Position numbers and translations under genes: made by a program. DNA of 64,000 nt from Diphasiastrum complanatum (Eukaryota > Streptophyta > Lycopodiopsida > Lycopodiales > Lycopodiaceae): assembly GCA_029204225.1 (NCBI GenBank), contig CM055111.1:41854815-41918814 (forward strand). Direction: 5' to 3'. This document shows positions 11,480-24,188 of this stretch, one piece after another. The stretch's first letter is position 1. The number at the start of each line of letters is the position of its first letter. The notes below the pieces were generated by a model, which ran no database searches, was not told where the DNA came from, and saw only the letters and a list, made by a program, of their open reading frames with translations.

Positions 11480-12620
11480 CTTTGAACCATAAGTCAGTTC
11501 ATATATGGCACATGTTTAAAATTGTCAACAAAATTTTTTGCATGCCATTTGTACTCCTAGCAAAATCCCAAGTGTTAGGCTTTACACCTTTTTGGGTCCG
11601 TTAGGCTTTACACCTTTTTGGGTCCTTGCTCAAGGCAAGAATGTTTGTTGATGAAATTGTTGGAAAGTCGAAGATAGTTGCTTCTTCACAACGCATCTTA
11701 AGTTCTTCTTCTCAAATCCATCATAAATGTACATATGCTCCACAACATCTTGCTTTGCTACTCCTTTTGTCCACTGTTGAATAATAGGTGCAATCATTGG
11801 GGAAGACGTGGAGCCATTCCAAGGTGAGCTGGAATATGCTAGCCTTGAAGTATTGGGATTATGTTGGCAATGGGGCCCTTATAGTCACCCATTAGCATTA
11901 ATAAGGTTTAGCTTACATAACACCTGCACTAACTACCGGTGAGGCCACCTGGAGACCATAAATAGCAAGCTAACAATTTTGAGCTTGTTTTTCATATTCG
12001 CATAGTTGTCCTCCTTTACACAAAAAGACAACGGGCTTTGAAAGCATAAGGGGCATTGTTGGCCATAAAGATCATGGGCTTGTTAGAAAAAGTACATAAA
12101 TTCAATAAAGCTCATGCACTTTTACCATAAATAGATTCATAAATGGTGAGCATTCAAAAAAGTGTCAACAAAAAAAATATCTACATCTAGTAAAGTCCTA
12201 AGTGCTAGGCTTTACACTTTTTTGGGCTCCCACCCATGCAATAATGTTTGTTGATGAGATTGTTGAAAATTCTCAGCTAACTTATGCTTTGGAGCTCACC
12301 AGCTCAAGCTCTTCTTCTCAAATTTGTGGTAGGATGACAAATTCACATCAATTATCTTGTTGTTGTTGTTCATTTTCTCCATTACTGAATAATGGGTCGA
12401 ATTAACGAGGAAGGATGAGGCCATGCTAGAGCTAGTTGGAATTCATTAACCTTTAACCATTGGGATTATGTTGGCAATTGGGCCCTAATCACCTATAGGC
12501 ACTAACAAAGTTCGGTATTTTCTTTACTAAATTGCCACACTAACTATAGGTGGGGTATCACCCTAAGATCTTAAAAACTATGCCAACAATTTTAAGCTCA
12601 TGCTTTAAAGCATTCTATGG
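11480..12620. repeat. Degenerate tandem duplication, period about 630 bp
   Basis: Blocks beginning near 11480 and 12110 share, in order: GTCAACAAAA, TAGGCTTTACAC followed by TTTTTTGGG, AATGTTTGTTGATGA, TTCTTCTTCTCAAAT, TGGGATTATGTTGGCAAT, GGGCCCT, and CACTAACTA followed by GGTG. Within the first block, GTTAGGCTTTACACCTTTTT is itself repeated at once (near 11570 and 11600). No protein is recognisable, so this may be an old non-coding transposon duplicated in place. Confidence 0.75.
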
Positions 12621-15620
12621 CAGCGATATACCCAATAAAAATTCCTAAAAGTGATGACCTATACGACGTAATGCGCTTTTCTTGGCAATGGCGCCAAATT
12701 TATTGTTCCATTTTTTCACACTCCATATTCTTATAGTACATCTAAACTGAACTAGAGACAAGAAGGGTTTGGCAAATTCATGGGTAAGAATAGTATGGTG
12801 TAGTAGGAGATCCATCCAATGAGAAAAATGTGTTTGAGAATGAAGTTCACTCAACACTATCAAAAGTGGAAAAAAGCAACATGAGTCATTCCATCAAAGT
12901 AGTTGTCCACTATCTCTTGAAAGATGGATTATTAACAAGGAAAGAGACAATAGAAGACTAATATGCATCGATACTACAATGTACTAAACTTGATAGATTT
13001 CCTTTAGGGCTTGGTCACTTCGAAGCCACTTTCACCAATTTCTCATATGACTCAATGGCCTTCTTGTCTGAAAGAAAACTGATCTACTTACGTATATAGC
13101 CTAATGTCCTCTCCATGATGCAACTAACACCAAACAAATGAGAATTAAAGTGCTTAGGAGGAGGGAAATAGCTTCATTGCAGTATGTGGGCAAGGCCGCT
13201 TCAAACGCCTTCAAATCATTGACTCAATTATCCACTAGATGTACGTAGATCATGAGTGGGTCCTACACCTACATAGATTTCAATGCAACACATTGGGTTA
13301 CACTTAGCAAGTCGAAAGCAAAAGAGAACGAGCTCATGAACAATGTGTTCCACACATTCAACATACTATGAAAATCAAAACAAAAGAGAGTGTTTTCTAT
13401 CTATCGTATTAAATTGTATGAAAGAATAAACAAGACAAAAAAAAGGAAGAATATTCAAAATCACATCAAGCATTCCCATCCTCACATCACCTTTTGGGGA
13501 AATTCATTAGCTTGCATTTGACAAATGAGATGACGCACACAAAATACAAAGAGAAATAGGGCTTATATAGTTGGGTCCTTCTCACAATAGGTTCCAATGT
13601 CTTATTGGCCACTTCACTAAGTTTTTCCCTCTTAATTAAAAGATCTAAGATATTCACTTTTTATTCAATTTTGCAAACACCTTGACTTTTACAAACTTTT
13701 GATTTTTTTCTTATTGCATATCCACACTAGAAGTTCCCTATGTGCTTGGAGAAGTGTGCTTTCAACTTCTTAGGATGATTAATACAAAAAGGGCGCTTCA
13801 ACGTGCAATTTATGTTACTATACAAAGTAACTTAATTGGCATATTATTTTGTTGGGGTGCAAAAGTTCAAAATACATTGTTAGGTGGTGACTAACTTATG
13901 TAATTACATATTTACAAAATTGATAATTTGAGACCCCATCGTTTCTTGCTGCAAAGTTGTGAGGAGGCATCATGCTTGATATCAAAAATTTGTTTTGAGG
14001 ATCTTCCAACAACTTTATTTTGTTGCTATCACGATGCATTAAGAACACAAATTGGAAACTCTTTGCCAATTAGACCCCTCTCAACTAGCAAGCGATGATG
14101 ATTTGAGTATATGTTGAATCGTTTTTAAGGAGAAAAGTACTACAATCTCAAGTTTTGGAACATAGTGTTTGAATCAAGGAACTCCATGTGCCTAAGATTT
14201 GATAAATTGCAGTTTAGAGATACCATAGTGGGTCGATTGTGAGTGCCAGAAATATGTAGTGCCTAAGTCAAGTAAGAGTTGAACTTCCGATTATGAGTCT
14301 ATTGGATCAACATATAGGTTTCATTGAAATAACTATGGATTTTCACTGAGTTAGCAACACATCAAGATGCGTTGACCAATACAAATTGTCACTAAAGATC
14401 TATCGTTACAAAATTTCATGTTTCCAACATATAAGTAAGAGTTATGTGCTTAATACATGTATGCAATTTTCTTAAATAGAATGAATACATTTCCAATTGT
14501 GTGTATTAAGGGATTGGTTTCCATAGCTTTGATGAAATTTTAAATCAATGTGATTCCACCAGTTGAGTCACACTTAATACCTATAGACGATCATGATGGA
14601 AATTTGGGTGAAGTTATTAGAGATCCATTTTACCCCCTAACAATATGGATAAGGTGGTAAAGCATTTCATTTGATAGGAGACCATGGTCCCACCCACACT
14701 TGGTGAGCTGTACAAGTGCCCATGTTGGCATCCATTATTTTGCAACATAACATGCCACATTGAGATAAGTACCACCCATAAGTCCCCCCTCATGTACACA
14801 ATTGGAGGCACTTCAACTTCTTAAGATGGAGAGTATTTGGGCCCTTTCCCACTTGTTGGCCTCCTAGATGAAATCACTGAAGTGGTAGCTTAATACTTAC
14901 CATGGAACAAGCTAAAAGGTTGAGGAAGAGTGCCTCCCAAGTTGTGGCTTGATGTTTACATGTGACATATTCAAAGGTTGGTGGATCCTCGTGTGTTGAG
15001 GTGCCCCAGCCCATCCACACATTATGTCACATGGGACCTCGTGTGTTAAATTAGCTAAACCCTTCCACATAGGATGTCACATGGGGGGAGTTGTACATAC
15101 TTGTGTTGAAGTTCCAAAGGCACCAGTACCTTTCAAAATGATATCAATATAGTTATCTACAAGGTTTTACAAACATTATTTGAAAGACTAAACAAAAGAA
15201 TTTCCTTAGTAAAACTTTTCTAATTTTGTTCAAAAATGCCTTTATTTTGACAAATGTCCAATATTTAGCCTTTATGTTAAACTTTAATATGGCATAAACA
15301 AATAATATTAGTACAAAGTTCAACATTGTTGGAATCTTTGGTCATGATTTCAATTATCAATCGGGGCCCCCTTTTCAACTACTTTCCAATGTAAATTAGC
15401 TTAAAGTGAGGGTTAACGAAGCCTATGAGGAGGGCTTTAACCCTATAAGGAGTGTCAAAGGCTTACAAAGAGAGCTTCAAAATTTTATAGGCCATATTGC
15501 CCTCAATTAGAGGCCTAAAAGATTTGAAAGCCTTACACTTAGGCTTCTACCTAGCATGAAAATTATAGGCAACATTCTTTCTTGGCTCTTTTCTACAGTA
15601 TTGGTAAGTATTCTTTTTGG
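12621..15620. other. Gene-free stretch
   Basis: No gene is supported on either strand. Near 14880-15090 phrases such as GATGTCACATG and CCTCGTGTGTT recur two or three times, and the words GGCCTAAAAG/AGGCTT cluster near 15500. This is AT-rich intergenic DNA. Confidence 0.45.
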
Positions 15621-15625
15621 TATTA

Positions 15626-15706
15626 TAAGCTTGTGGGATCACATAGAATCAAACCTAGGTGGGCGAGCCCCCAACTCAGCATGATACACCAACTCACCAT
15701 GTGTGA
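15626..15706 (-). repeat. Possible tRNA-derived SINE head
   Basis: Read on the minus strand, an A-box-like TGGTGAGTTGG is followed about 40 bases later by a B-box-like GGTTTGATTCT (consensus GGTTCGANTCC). This is the arrangement of an internal Pol III promoter. The A box is one base short and no cloverleaf or poly-A/T tail was confirmed. Chance resemblance is possible. Confidence 0.25.
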
Positions 15707-15851
15707 GAAGATAACACTTGGCGTTCATAAAGAGATCTATGTTGCAAAGTCCATGAGCTCTATCAAAATAATTCTCAAAAGCCTACAGGCTTTATGGGCA
15801 CAATGCCCTCTATACTCCAAAGCCCATGGCCTTCCCTTGTAAACAAGAAAA

Positions 15852-16170
15852 GAAGGCCATCGATTCTTTCTTCAGACGGATTGTCAAAAATAAGTTCATA
15901 ACTTTTACAGATCGTAATTAGCTTTGTGAGCACGAGGGTCTGCCCGCTACTATCTTGTGCTCACCTGCATTACCTGACTTGTATATTTCATTATACTTAA
16001 TCTAAATAAACTACTATATGGTTCTGCGTTCAAATTCTTGTCAGTATTGCAATGCTTTCTACGTCCTGTCTGACTATCTAATTGACTTGTCTGATTGTCT
16101 GCTCATTGCTTCTGCTACCACCGCACATGAAGCTCTAAATTAATCTTATGTTTGCCTACTTACAAAACTA
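15852..16170 (+). repeat. Copia LTR relic (3' half)
   Basis: This stretch aligns through most of its length with the right half of the LTR at 33590-34227. Shared words include AATAAGTTCATA, TTAGCTT, GAGCACG, TCTTGTGCTCAC, GACTTGTAT, TTGTCAGTATTG and GCCTAC. Only the 3' part of the LTR is present, and no internal retrotransposon sequence of the same family adjoins it. It sits at the end of the gypsy element, which is on the other strand. Confidence 0.7.
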
Positions 16171-16311
16171 CTAATGAGAAAGCCAAAGAACTTATTATGT
16201 ATTATGTAATCTGTTACTCGACAACAATTGACCAATTTGTGTTTAAAATCTAGTTGTAATGGCCGAACAGATAAACTTTTCGTAACATGCCACCACCAAC
16301 CTGGATCTGTC

Positions 16312-17460
16312 TCACTGCGGTGGCCAGTACTTGTGCAACTGGCTACCGTTGATGGGTGTGTCGAAAGGTGTCCCATCTAGCTTCTCTAGATTTATGGCTC
16401 CATGATTAAAAATTTCTTTGATCCGATAAGGACCTTCGCTTGTGAATTTTAATTTCCCCTTGATCGTCTTGGTTTTATACATCAGGACTAGATCTCCGAA
16501 GCGAAGATCCTTCTTTTGTAACCTGCGATCATGCCATGCTTTGCGTCTTTCCTTTCCAGCTACCAGTGCATGCACAACTAGTAACCGTGTTTCACAGAGC
16601 TTATGCAGAGCTTCGTGGCGTAATTGTAGAGATCTGGATTCATCAAGGCATTGCATTGTGGCAATCCTTAATGAAGGAACTAAAAACTCTATTCGCATTA
16701 CAACATCCTGACCATATACCAATTGGAATGGCATTTGATCAGTGCTTCCCTTATATGTTGTCATGAATGCCCACAAAGCAGCATGCAACTTGTGTTCCCA
16801 ATCTGATCTGCTAGCTTTAACTGTTTTTGTGAGCACGTTACACAGGATCTTATTGGATGATTCTTGCCCATTACCGTGAGGATAATAAGGCGCACTGGTT
16901 CTATGGATCATGAAGAATTCCTCCAACAGGACCTTGATGGTCTCATTGATGAAATGACTCCTGCGATCACTGACTATCTCCACTGGGCACCCAAAAAAAT
17001 GCACAATGATATTTTCATAGAGAAACTTGGCAGTGGTCCTAGCATCAGCTACTCTTACTGCCTTGTCTTCGACCCACTTGGTGAGGTAGTCAGTGGCTAC
17101 GATTATGTATCGAGCCTGGGTACTTCTTGCTGCGGGTGCATTGGACCAATGTAATCCAATCCCCACTTTTCAAATGGTGCTTGGGCTAAGATCGGGTGCA
17201 GAAGGTCATAATTCAATCTCGTCTGTCTCCTTGCCCTTTGGCACACATCACATTTTCTTAGGTATTCCTCTGTATCCTTATGAATCGTTGGCCACCAACA
17301 TCCTGATTGTAAGATCTTGCGAACCGTAATGTCGAATGCAAAATGGCCTCCACCCATGCCTTCATGTGAAAGCGAAATGATTTGGGTGGCCTCATGAGGA
17401 AGAATACATCGCCGAAGAATCCCATCTGGTCCTCTTTAGTACAATTGGTCGGCAATCAGC
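16312..17460 (-). pseudogene. Gypsy integrase (zinc finger, catalytic core, C-terminal part), broken
   Basis: An HHCC-type zinc-binding segment (GHFAF...CDVCQRARR, near 17,260-17,360) precedes WGLDYIGPM. A frame break follows near 17,103-17,160, and then the core appears in one 284-codon frame. The first Asp is in VATDYLTKW, the second in VSDRRSHF (usually SDRG.HF or SDQG.HF), and the Glu in GNGQESSNK. ASRSDWEHKLHAALWAF and PFQLVYGQ follow. The C-terminal part (FGDLVLMYKTKTIKGKLKFT, then GPYRIKEI) is present and ends at a stop at 16,312. The core is the best preserved piece of this element. Frame breaks upstream make it a pseudogene. Confidence 0.88.
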
Positions 17461-17990
17461 TGATAAGGTATAGCTTTCAAAATCAGTTTCCGTTGATCCG
17501 CCTTTGGTAGTGATTTGTCTAGTTGGCCCCTCATTAGATATTCAATTATCTCGGCAGGCCACTCCGGTACTGTGTCTATGTAAAATAAGGCAGCATCAGG
17601 CAGCTCATCGTTGGGTTGGAGTGCAACCTCCTTCCCCTTGATCCACGACACATGATCTGCCATGTAGTGTTATTTTCCCTTGCGGACTACTATCCAAAAA
17701 TCAAACTCTAACAATAGAAGTAGCCATCGAGTGATTCTCCCTGTGTTGCAGGTTTTGTTAACGAGATAGAGTTCCTCCTTCAGCATATTGAACTTAGCCC
17801 GACTGGTCATCTTTTGATTTTTAGTCATCTGAGAAGAGGATGACGCTGTATCAAAGTCCATCCTGATTGACTTCAATGAATCCAACACCTTCTTTTTGTC
17901 TCTTTTTGTCATATCGGTGGATTCGTCCTTGTTGTTTTTCTTCAAAACTGGTGTGACATTCGCCTCGTGGTTGCGAATATTAACATCCAT
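17436..17990 (-). pseudogene. Gypsy RNase H C-terminal remnant and linker to integrase
   Basis: GRITRWLLLLLEFDFWIVVRKGK corresponds to the end of gypsy RNase H ('GR..RW...L.E.D....RKGK....AD..S'). It is followed, after a stop near 17,665, by MADHVSWIKGKE, the residual ADALSR-like motif. Upstream, a Lys/Asp/Ser-rich stretch replaces the RT fingers and palm. No YVDD or YIDD motif is found. Confidence 0.7.
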
Positions 17991-18023
17991 TGTAGCTATA
18001 GCTTCTTTGGGTAGATCACTCCA

Positions 18024-19725
18024 TCAGATCACTTGGTTGTAGCATTGCTTCAACTGGTTCTTCTTGTTCGCAGGTGCCCTTGGTGGATCTATCCTTGAGA
18101 CTTTCGCCATAGCAGATTTTTGCGACGGTTGAGCTGGTACTTTCTTAATTCCATAACGTTTTGGGTCCATGTGTTGTAGAACCTGCTCATCAGTCAGCTC
18201 AATCTCCTTGTTATAAGTCAAAGCATGTTGCCAAGAGACTAAATCATCGTCCACTGGGTTCTCAATAGATTTTGTAACAATCATGCTACGTTTATCATAT
18301 TCACTCCAATATTGGTGTGTCCATGGTGTAACACTTGGGTGAAGATGTGTTGGGTTCAGGATTTGATTCATATTGACATGCTTGGCAGTCAATCGTTGCT
18401 AATGCATCCGCCCATCTCACGACATTTGTCTCTGAATCGTAGTGACCATCCTTGGCTTGCCTTGGGCGATCTATTGTTTGATCCATCATGGATGATTCGA
18501 CATCAGCCTTGGGTGCAAGTGGTTTCACAACCCATGTGGTTGGATCGACCTTTACAACCTGCTCTCTGTTCTCAAAGGTGAGTTTTCCCGTACCCTAGTT
18601 GTGTACTATTTGCACAATCCTCAACCATGGTCTTTCTAGTAAAACACGGTATGCAGATGGAGATTCAGGTATATCCATTACTACAAAGGTGATCACAAAC
18701 TGCACGCCTGCTATTTTTATAGGGATATCGACAACCTCACCCTTCGGTTTTACACAAGATTGATCCGCTAGCTTGATGGTGAGTCTTGCTGGCTTCAATC
18801 CCTGTAAACCCCACTTTTGATACAAAGTAGTGGAGATCAAATTGACACCGGATTCTCCATCTACCACTGCTGCCTCGTCCTCGAATCTCTTGTGTTTGAT
18901 TGGCAGGGTGATGTTGTGTTCCTCACTCTCCCATGCTGCTCCAATGTGAAGCACGTTACTAGTCTCTTTGTAGCCCGTACAGTATATGGGCTCTGGCGCT
19001 ACTTGCTCCGCGTCTGCTCTGGCCCATTCAACCAGAAGGCTTTTAGCTTGTGGCACAATCCGTAGTAATTCTCCGAGGGGTAAACTAACATGGCTCGCCA
19101 GCAGGCTTGTGAGCCTTTCAGTGCGCGGTTCCTCGGGCTCCACCATGTGGAAAGGTGGTTCATGATGATGCAATCAATCATTCTGATAAATGCGCAATGG
19201 TGAGCCCATTCGTGGTTCCCGTTTGTCATCAACAGGAGGTTCCATAGGGTTGTCCTTTTCTTGCTCTTTTTCCTCTGCTTGTACTCTCTGTACCCAGTGC
19301 CGTATTTTCTGGTACTGTTTTCTTTCTTCCCTCACATTTGGATATGGCGCTGAAGTTGAGGGTTGGTCATCAGTGATCGATGGTGGTGGTGAGGGAGCCA
19401 CTTCCTTCCTCTTTCGTGCTCGTGTAACGACTAATACAGGGGTATGGAAATGTGGCCTTTCCAGTGGCATCCCCTCTGGAACTGTTGCTCGTTGTATTGC
19501 AATGAAGTTCAATGGTGCGCTAGTCCCAAGTCTCAATGGACAATTCTTGAAGTAGTGTCCATAACCGCATTCTCGACAGAAGGATGTATATTGTCCCTTG
19601 TAAGGACATTCAACAATTCGGTGTCCTTCGCCACATCCGTAGAAGCCGTAATTTCTTTCGCCTTGACGCTGAGTTTGAGCTGCATAGGCCGCAATATATT
19701 CATTTATGGCAGGATCCATATATGG
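18024..19725 (-). pseudogene. Gypsy gag zinc knuckle and aspartic protease, broken
   Basis: The right part (19,174-19,719) encodes a zinc-knuckle-like region (YGFYGCGEGHRIVECPYKGQ, then CRECGYGHYFKNCP) and a Pro/Ser-rich linker. After a stop, 18,595-19,173 holds a retropepsin-like domain: AAVVDGESGVNLISTTLY carries the active-site region with the atypical DGESG where DSGA or DSGS is expected. LADQSCVKPKG, FVVMDIPES, YRVLLERPWL follow. The final segment (18,024-18,528) continues in shifting frames. The Gly-Glu insertion in the active-site loop may mark an inactive or unusual protease. Confidence 0.8.
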
Positions 19726-19883
19726 TTCATCTGGCCCATACCATTGCTGCTGCTCAGGTTAAGGTGGTACTGGCATCTCTGGTTCTGCTGCTGTCAAATT
19801 TACGTGGGCCACTTGTTGATTGGCTGGCCTCGGTGGTGCATGTAAGGCCATACGTTGTTGATTATTCAGTGCACCGTAAGACC

Positions 19884-19960
19884 AGTGCTTGAGGGCTTGA
19901 AGATCAGTGTTTGAGGGTGCTTCAAGATCAGTGCTTGAAGATCATTGTTTGAGGTTGGTA
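19884..19960. repeat. Short tandem repeat of GCTTGAAGATCAGTGTTTGA-like units
   Basis: About four imperfect 18-24-bp units (GTGCTTGAGGGCTTGAAGAT type) lie between the truncated gypsy gag and the GA arrays. This is the point where the gypsy copy loses homology to its sister at 31.2 kb. Confidence 0.75.
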
Positions 19961-19992
19961 CTTGATTTTTGTTTGTTTGTTTGTTTGTTTTA

Positions 19993-20161
<169 letters not shown>

Positions 20162-20241
20162 TTTTGTATTATGCATTAGTTTAGGGTATTTACGAGTGAT
20201 AGATAAATAAATAGTGTTTGATAGAAAATTTATATTGGATT

Positions 20242-20369
<128 letters not shown>

Positions 20370-21335
20370 GTGTGTGAGTGTGTTTTGATTAAGATTTAGA
20401 GTAGTAGATGACTAGATAGTGTTTGATGGTAATTGTATGTTTGAATTTAATGGTTCAATTGTGTAATATAGTGTTATTTTTTAGTTGCTTGTGCATTTGA
20501 CAAAAATATTCAAAAAAAGAGAGCAAGCGTTTAAAGAACGAGCAATTGCACGTTTGCACTTAAGCTTCGAGTGAGTTTACCAGTGAGTTTGTGTTGTTTT
20601 ATTATTAGAATACGTTATCTAACATAGTAAGAAATTAAATGTTTTTCGTAATTTTCATTTTATTCAAAGCAATGTTGTATTTTATCGCATACGTGGAGGT
20701 CTTTAACTCTCATTACATAAGCTGAAGCACATTCACCACTTCTCTGTACACTTTGAAAAATTTGGTTTCATTATATAGATACCTAAACATTCGCTTAAAC
20801 CGGGGTAGTCATGCATCGTCCACATTAGAATTCCAAGAACAACGAAGTTTTGTTGTTGTAAAGGTCTCGAGATGTCGTAAGCGTGAATACCATTCTAAAG
20901 AATGCACAATTCATCAACCAAAGATGCAAGATACACATCCATATTCTTGGCCTTGTACTTTCTTGGAATCAATAAAGCCAATAACAAGTGTCATGTTTTA
21001 ATTCTCAACCATGGAGGTATGTTATAATTAACGAGCACAACTGGCCATGTGGACCAAGTTCACGCTTGAACGCTAAAAGGATTTACGCCATCCATAGCAA
21101 GGCCAAATCTCAAATTACGAGGTTCGTTTTTAAACTCGGGCCATTGGTCTTCAATATGTTTCCATGCAGGTGAATCACTTGGTACTCGCATCACATCATC
21201 CATAGATCGATTTTTGACATGCCAATCCATTAGTTGTGCCAAAGATTTACATCGAAATAAACGTTGCAATCGTGGGATAATTGAAAAATGTCGTAACACT
21301 TTTCGTGGCACTTTATCCCCTTGTACGTCATCTCG

Positions 21336-21340
21336 AAAAC
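21336..21340. repeat. Target-site duplication AAAAC (left)
   Basis: The five bases before the LTR are AAAAC. The same five follow the other LTR at 26,851-26,855. This is the 5-bp staggered cut expected from a copia integrase. Confidence 0.92.
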
Positions 21341-21605
21341 TGTCAACAATCAAAATTGCAACATCAAGCATTCACCATAAGCAATCATCAAGTAGGGAGA
21401 CAGAAGAAGAACACGCAATATCACTCTATCACACTAACACATACTGAATGTTGAAATGTACATATAAACCCTGAACCCTGATAGAGAGGGAGAACCTAGG
21501 AGTAGACTACTAGACTATCCTACGGCTAGTTACAACTAGTAATAAATCACATCGTAAACAGTAACTAGGAAGTGTAACAATGAACTTTATCATTGATTTC
21601 TAACA
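21341..21605 (-). repeat. Copia 3' LTR
   Basis: 265 bp. On the minus strand it starts TGTTAGAAATC and ends TTGTTGACA. A TATA-like TTTATATG lies about mid-LTR. It differs from the 5' LTR at roughly 18 positions plus small gaps. Confidence 0.95.
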
Positions 21606-21615
21606 CTCTCCCTCA
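21606..21615 (-). other. Copia polypurine tract
   Basis: TGAGGGAGAG on the minus strand lies immediately before the 3' LTR. It is the expected plus-strand priming site. Confidence 0.85.
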
Positions 21616-21899
21616 ATGATAAAATTACATTCTTCTATTCCTAGTAGAGTACGAAACTTTTCAAATTTACATCTACCTAATGACTTAGTAAAAATATCCG
21701 CCACTTGATTTTCAGATTTACAGAAAACACGATCAATGGCTCCATGAAGAATTTTCTCTCAAAGAAAATGATAATGTATTTCAATGTGCTTGGTTCGAGC
21801 ATGTAAAATTGGATTTTTGGCAAGGTGAATGCAGCTTTGATTGTCGCAAGATATAGTAGTCGCATCCAACTGTGGTTGACCTAAATCCACAAGCAATCT

Positions 21900-22133
21900 T
21901 CATAACCATACTGCTTCTTGTGCAGCATTGCTGAGTGCTCGATATGCAGCTTTTGTCGAGGATAAGGCTACTGTAGGTTGCTTTTTGCTGCTCCATGAAA
22001 CTACAGCTGTATCATAACTGAATGTGTGACCACTGGTAGACCTTCTGTCATCAATATTACCTGCCCAATCAGCATCTGTATATCCTATCAATATTGGCGC
22101 TTTAGGCTGATCATACTTCAAACCAAAGTTCAA
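21900..22133 (-). pseudogene. Copia RNase H domain, degraded
   Basis: GYTDADWAGNIDDRRSTSGH is the copia RNase H signature. SWSSKKQPTVALSSTKAAYR follows, where the usual Glu of 'STTEAEY' has become Lys, removing an active-site carboxylate. The frame is broken beyond QEAVWL; the rest continues in another frame to about 21,780. Confidence 0.88.
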
Positions 22134-22172
22134 TGTCCCTCGAATGTATCTGAGAATACGTGTAGCAGACTT

Positions 22173-22884
22173 CTAGTGTGTTTGACTAGGATCTTGCATA
22201 AATTGACTAACAACACCAACAACATAAGAAATATCAGGCCGTGTGTGTGCCAAATAAATCAAACTACCCACCAGCTGTCTATACAAATAAGCATCCACTT
22301 TTTCAGATTCATCATATGCAGTAAGCTTTGTGTTGACATCCGTAGGTGTACTCAAAGGCTTACAATCCTGCATATCGAACTTATAAAGCAAATCTCGTGC
22401 ATATTTGCTGTGTAAGAAAGACCACATTTTCTTTTTGCCATACTTCAATGCCAAGACAATAGTGCATCAATCCTAGATCGCTCATGTCAAAAGCATTGGA
22501 AAGATCTGATTTGATTTCATCAATTAGGCTGTTATTACTTCCTGTAATAATCAAATCATCCACGTACAACATAATGAACACTATATCTGAATCTTGCCTT
22601 AGAATGTAAAGATTAGGATCAGCATCACTCTTTACCATTCCCCTTCGCTTAAAGTGTTCATCAATGCAAGAGTACCACGCCCGTGGTGCTTGCTTCAATC
22701 CATAAATAGCTTTGTTGAGCTTACAAACAAGGTGCTCTCTCCCTGGTTCAATAAATCCTTGAGGTTGTACTAAATACACCTCTTCATCTAGCACTCCATT
22801 AAGAAAAGCAGATTCAACATCCATTTGTTGGATATTCCAACCATAGAAAGCAGAAATAGCAATGACAGAACATATAGTTACCAT
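22173..22884 (-). pseudogene. Copia reverse transcriptase, degraded
   Basis: Motifs in order: QQMDVESAFLNGVLDEEVYL, QPQGF, YGLKQAPRAWY, the catalytic MLYVDDLIITG, LSNAFDMSDLG and LGIEV. After a frameshift near 22,440: PTDVNTKL, RQLVGSLIYLAHTRPDISYV and SQFMQDP. The YVDD box is intact, but stops and frameshifts separate the pieces. The N-terminal RT part, around 22,890-23,134, is in other frames. Confidence 0.92.
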
Positions 22885-23006
22885 CTTAGCTACGGGTGCG
22901 AAGTTTCCTCAAAATCAATACCTTCCTGCTGCTCAAATCCTCTCGCAACCAACCATGTTTTGTATTTGTTGAGTTGACCATCAGCTCCATATTTGATCTT
23001 GTATAT

Positions 23007-24188
23007 TCATTTGCAAGTGATAGGCGTCTTACCATCAAGTAGCTCAACCAAGTTCCAAGTCCTATTTTTTGATATAGCTTCCATTTCTGTTTCCATAGCT
23101 TCACGCCACTCCTCGTGCTCCTTTGCTTTATCAAAAGTTTTTGGTTCTTGAGCCTTGAGCACAGAACCCATTAGGGCTAGATTCATTTCTAATCTTGTAG
23201 GAGGTTTTCGATTTTTACTTGATCTTCTAAGCTCTCCCTGCTCACTAGATTCGGGAGTATCTCCCTTCTTTGCACCATCTGTGACTGATAAGTACCATTT
23301 AGGTACTCTCTTGGGAATTTCAGCATCAGGCTTGCCTTTGTCCAATGGATTTTCTATATCAAAATCCACTTCCTTCTTGACCTATACTTTTGCTCCCTCA
23401 TCAAAAGGTTCAGTGATTACTTCAGATTGTTCACCTCGTCCCATCTTGTCAAATGTAGCATCCCTAGAAATTACAAGCTTCTGTGCATTTGTGTCATACA
23501 TCATGTATGCCTTGGCCTTCTCATCATATCCAAGGAAAATACACTTGATAGATTTTGCATCCAATTTCCTTTGTTTCTCATCAGGAATATGAGCATAAGC
23601 ATCACAACCAAATACTCTCAAATGAGAAATATTAGGTTTCTTTCCAGTAACAGCTTCATGAGGTGTCTTACCTTCCACAGATTTTGTAGGACACCGATCC
23701 AGGATGTGCATAGTTGTGTTACAAGCTTCTGCCCAAAAGGTGTTTGGCAGACCCTTGCTTATGAGCATCGCCCTGGCCATCTCAACAATAGATCTGTTCT
23801 TTCGTTCTGCAACTCCATTTTGCTGTGGCAAAAAAGGTGTTGTAGTATGCCTCTTGATCCCTTGATCTTTGCAGAAATCAATAAATTTTGTCAAAAAATA
23901 CTCACCACCTCCATCGGATCTCAAAGTTTTGATGCAACATCCTGTTTGCTTTTCAGCTAATGCCTTGAATTCCCTGAACTTAGCAAAAGCATCTGATTTG
24001 TTGCTTATGAAATAAATCCAAATGCATCTACTATAATCATCAATGAAGGTGATAAAGTAATAGTAGCCACTAAGAGATCTAGTCTGCATAGGTCCACGTA
24101 GATCACTGTGGACAAGATCTAGAATGCCATTGGCTCTCCTTGCTCCACTTTTGGGAAACCTCTCTCTGTGTTGTTTCCCAAAATGCAA
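23007..24188 (-). pseudogene. Copia integrase core and linker to RT
   Basis: The core is in one frame from 24,188 to 23,382: LVHSDLRGPM (first Asp), FITFIDDYSR, LRSDGGGEYF (second Asp), PFLPQQNGVAERKNR (Glu), KTPHEAVTGKKPNISHLRVF and IFLGYDEKAKAY. A stop near 23,380 separates it from the acidic linker (LRRSSKNRKPPTR, EWREAMETEMEAI) that leads into RT. The D,D35E arrangement is intact within the core. Confidence 0.92.

Larger units (their letters stand above)
16312..19880 (-). mobile_element. Ty3/gypsy LTR retrotransposon copy 1, defective
   Basis: A degenerate gypsy element runs right to left: gag zinc-knuckle region, aspartic protease, a remnant of the RNase H end, then the integrase zinc finger, catalytic core and C-terminal part. 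The order protease-(RT/RNase H)-integrase defines Ty3/gypsy. The reverse-transcriptase core is absent: about 17,990 marks a junction where sequence following the protease passes into a short Lys/Asp-rich linker and then the RNase H end. Gag is cut off near 19,880, where simple repeats begin. No LTR pair is visible. The gag-protease part has a second copy at 29.3-31.7 kb. Confidence 0.85.
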
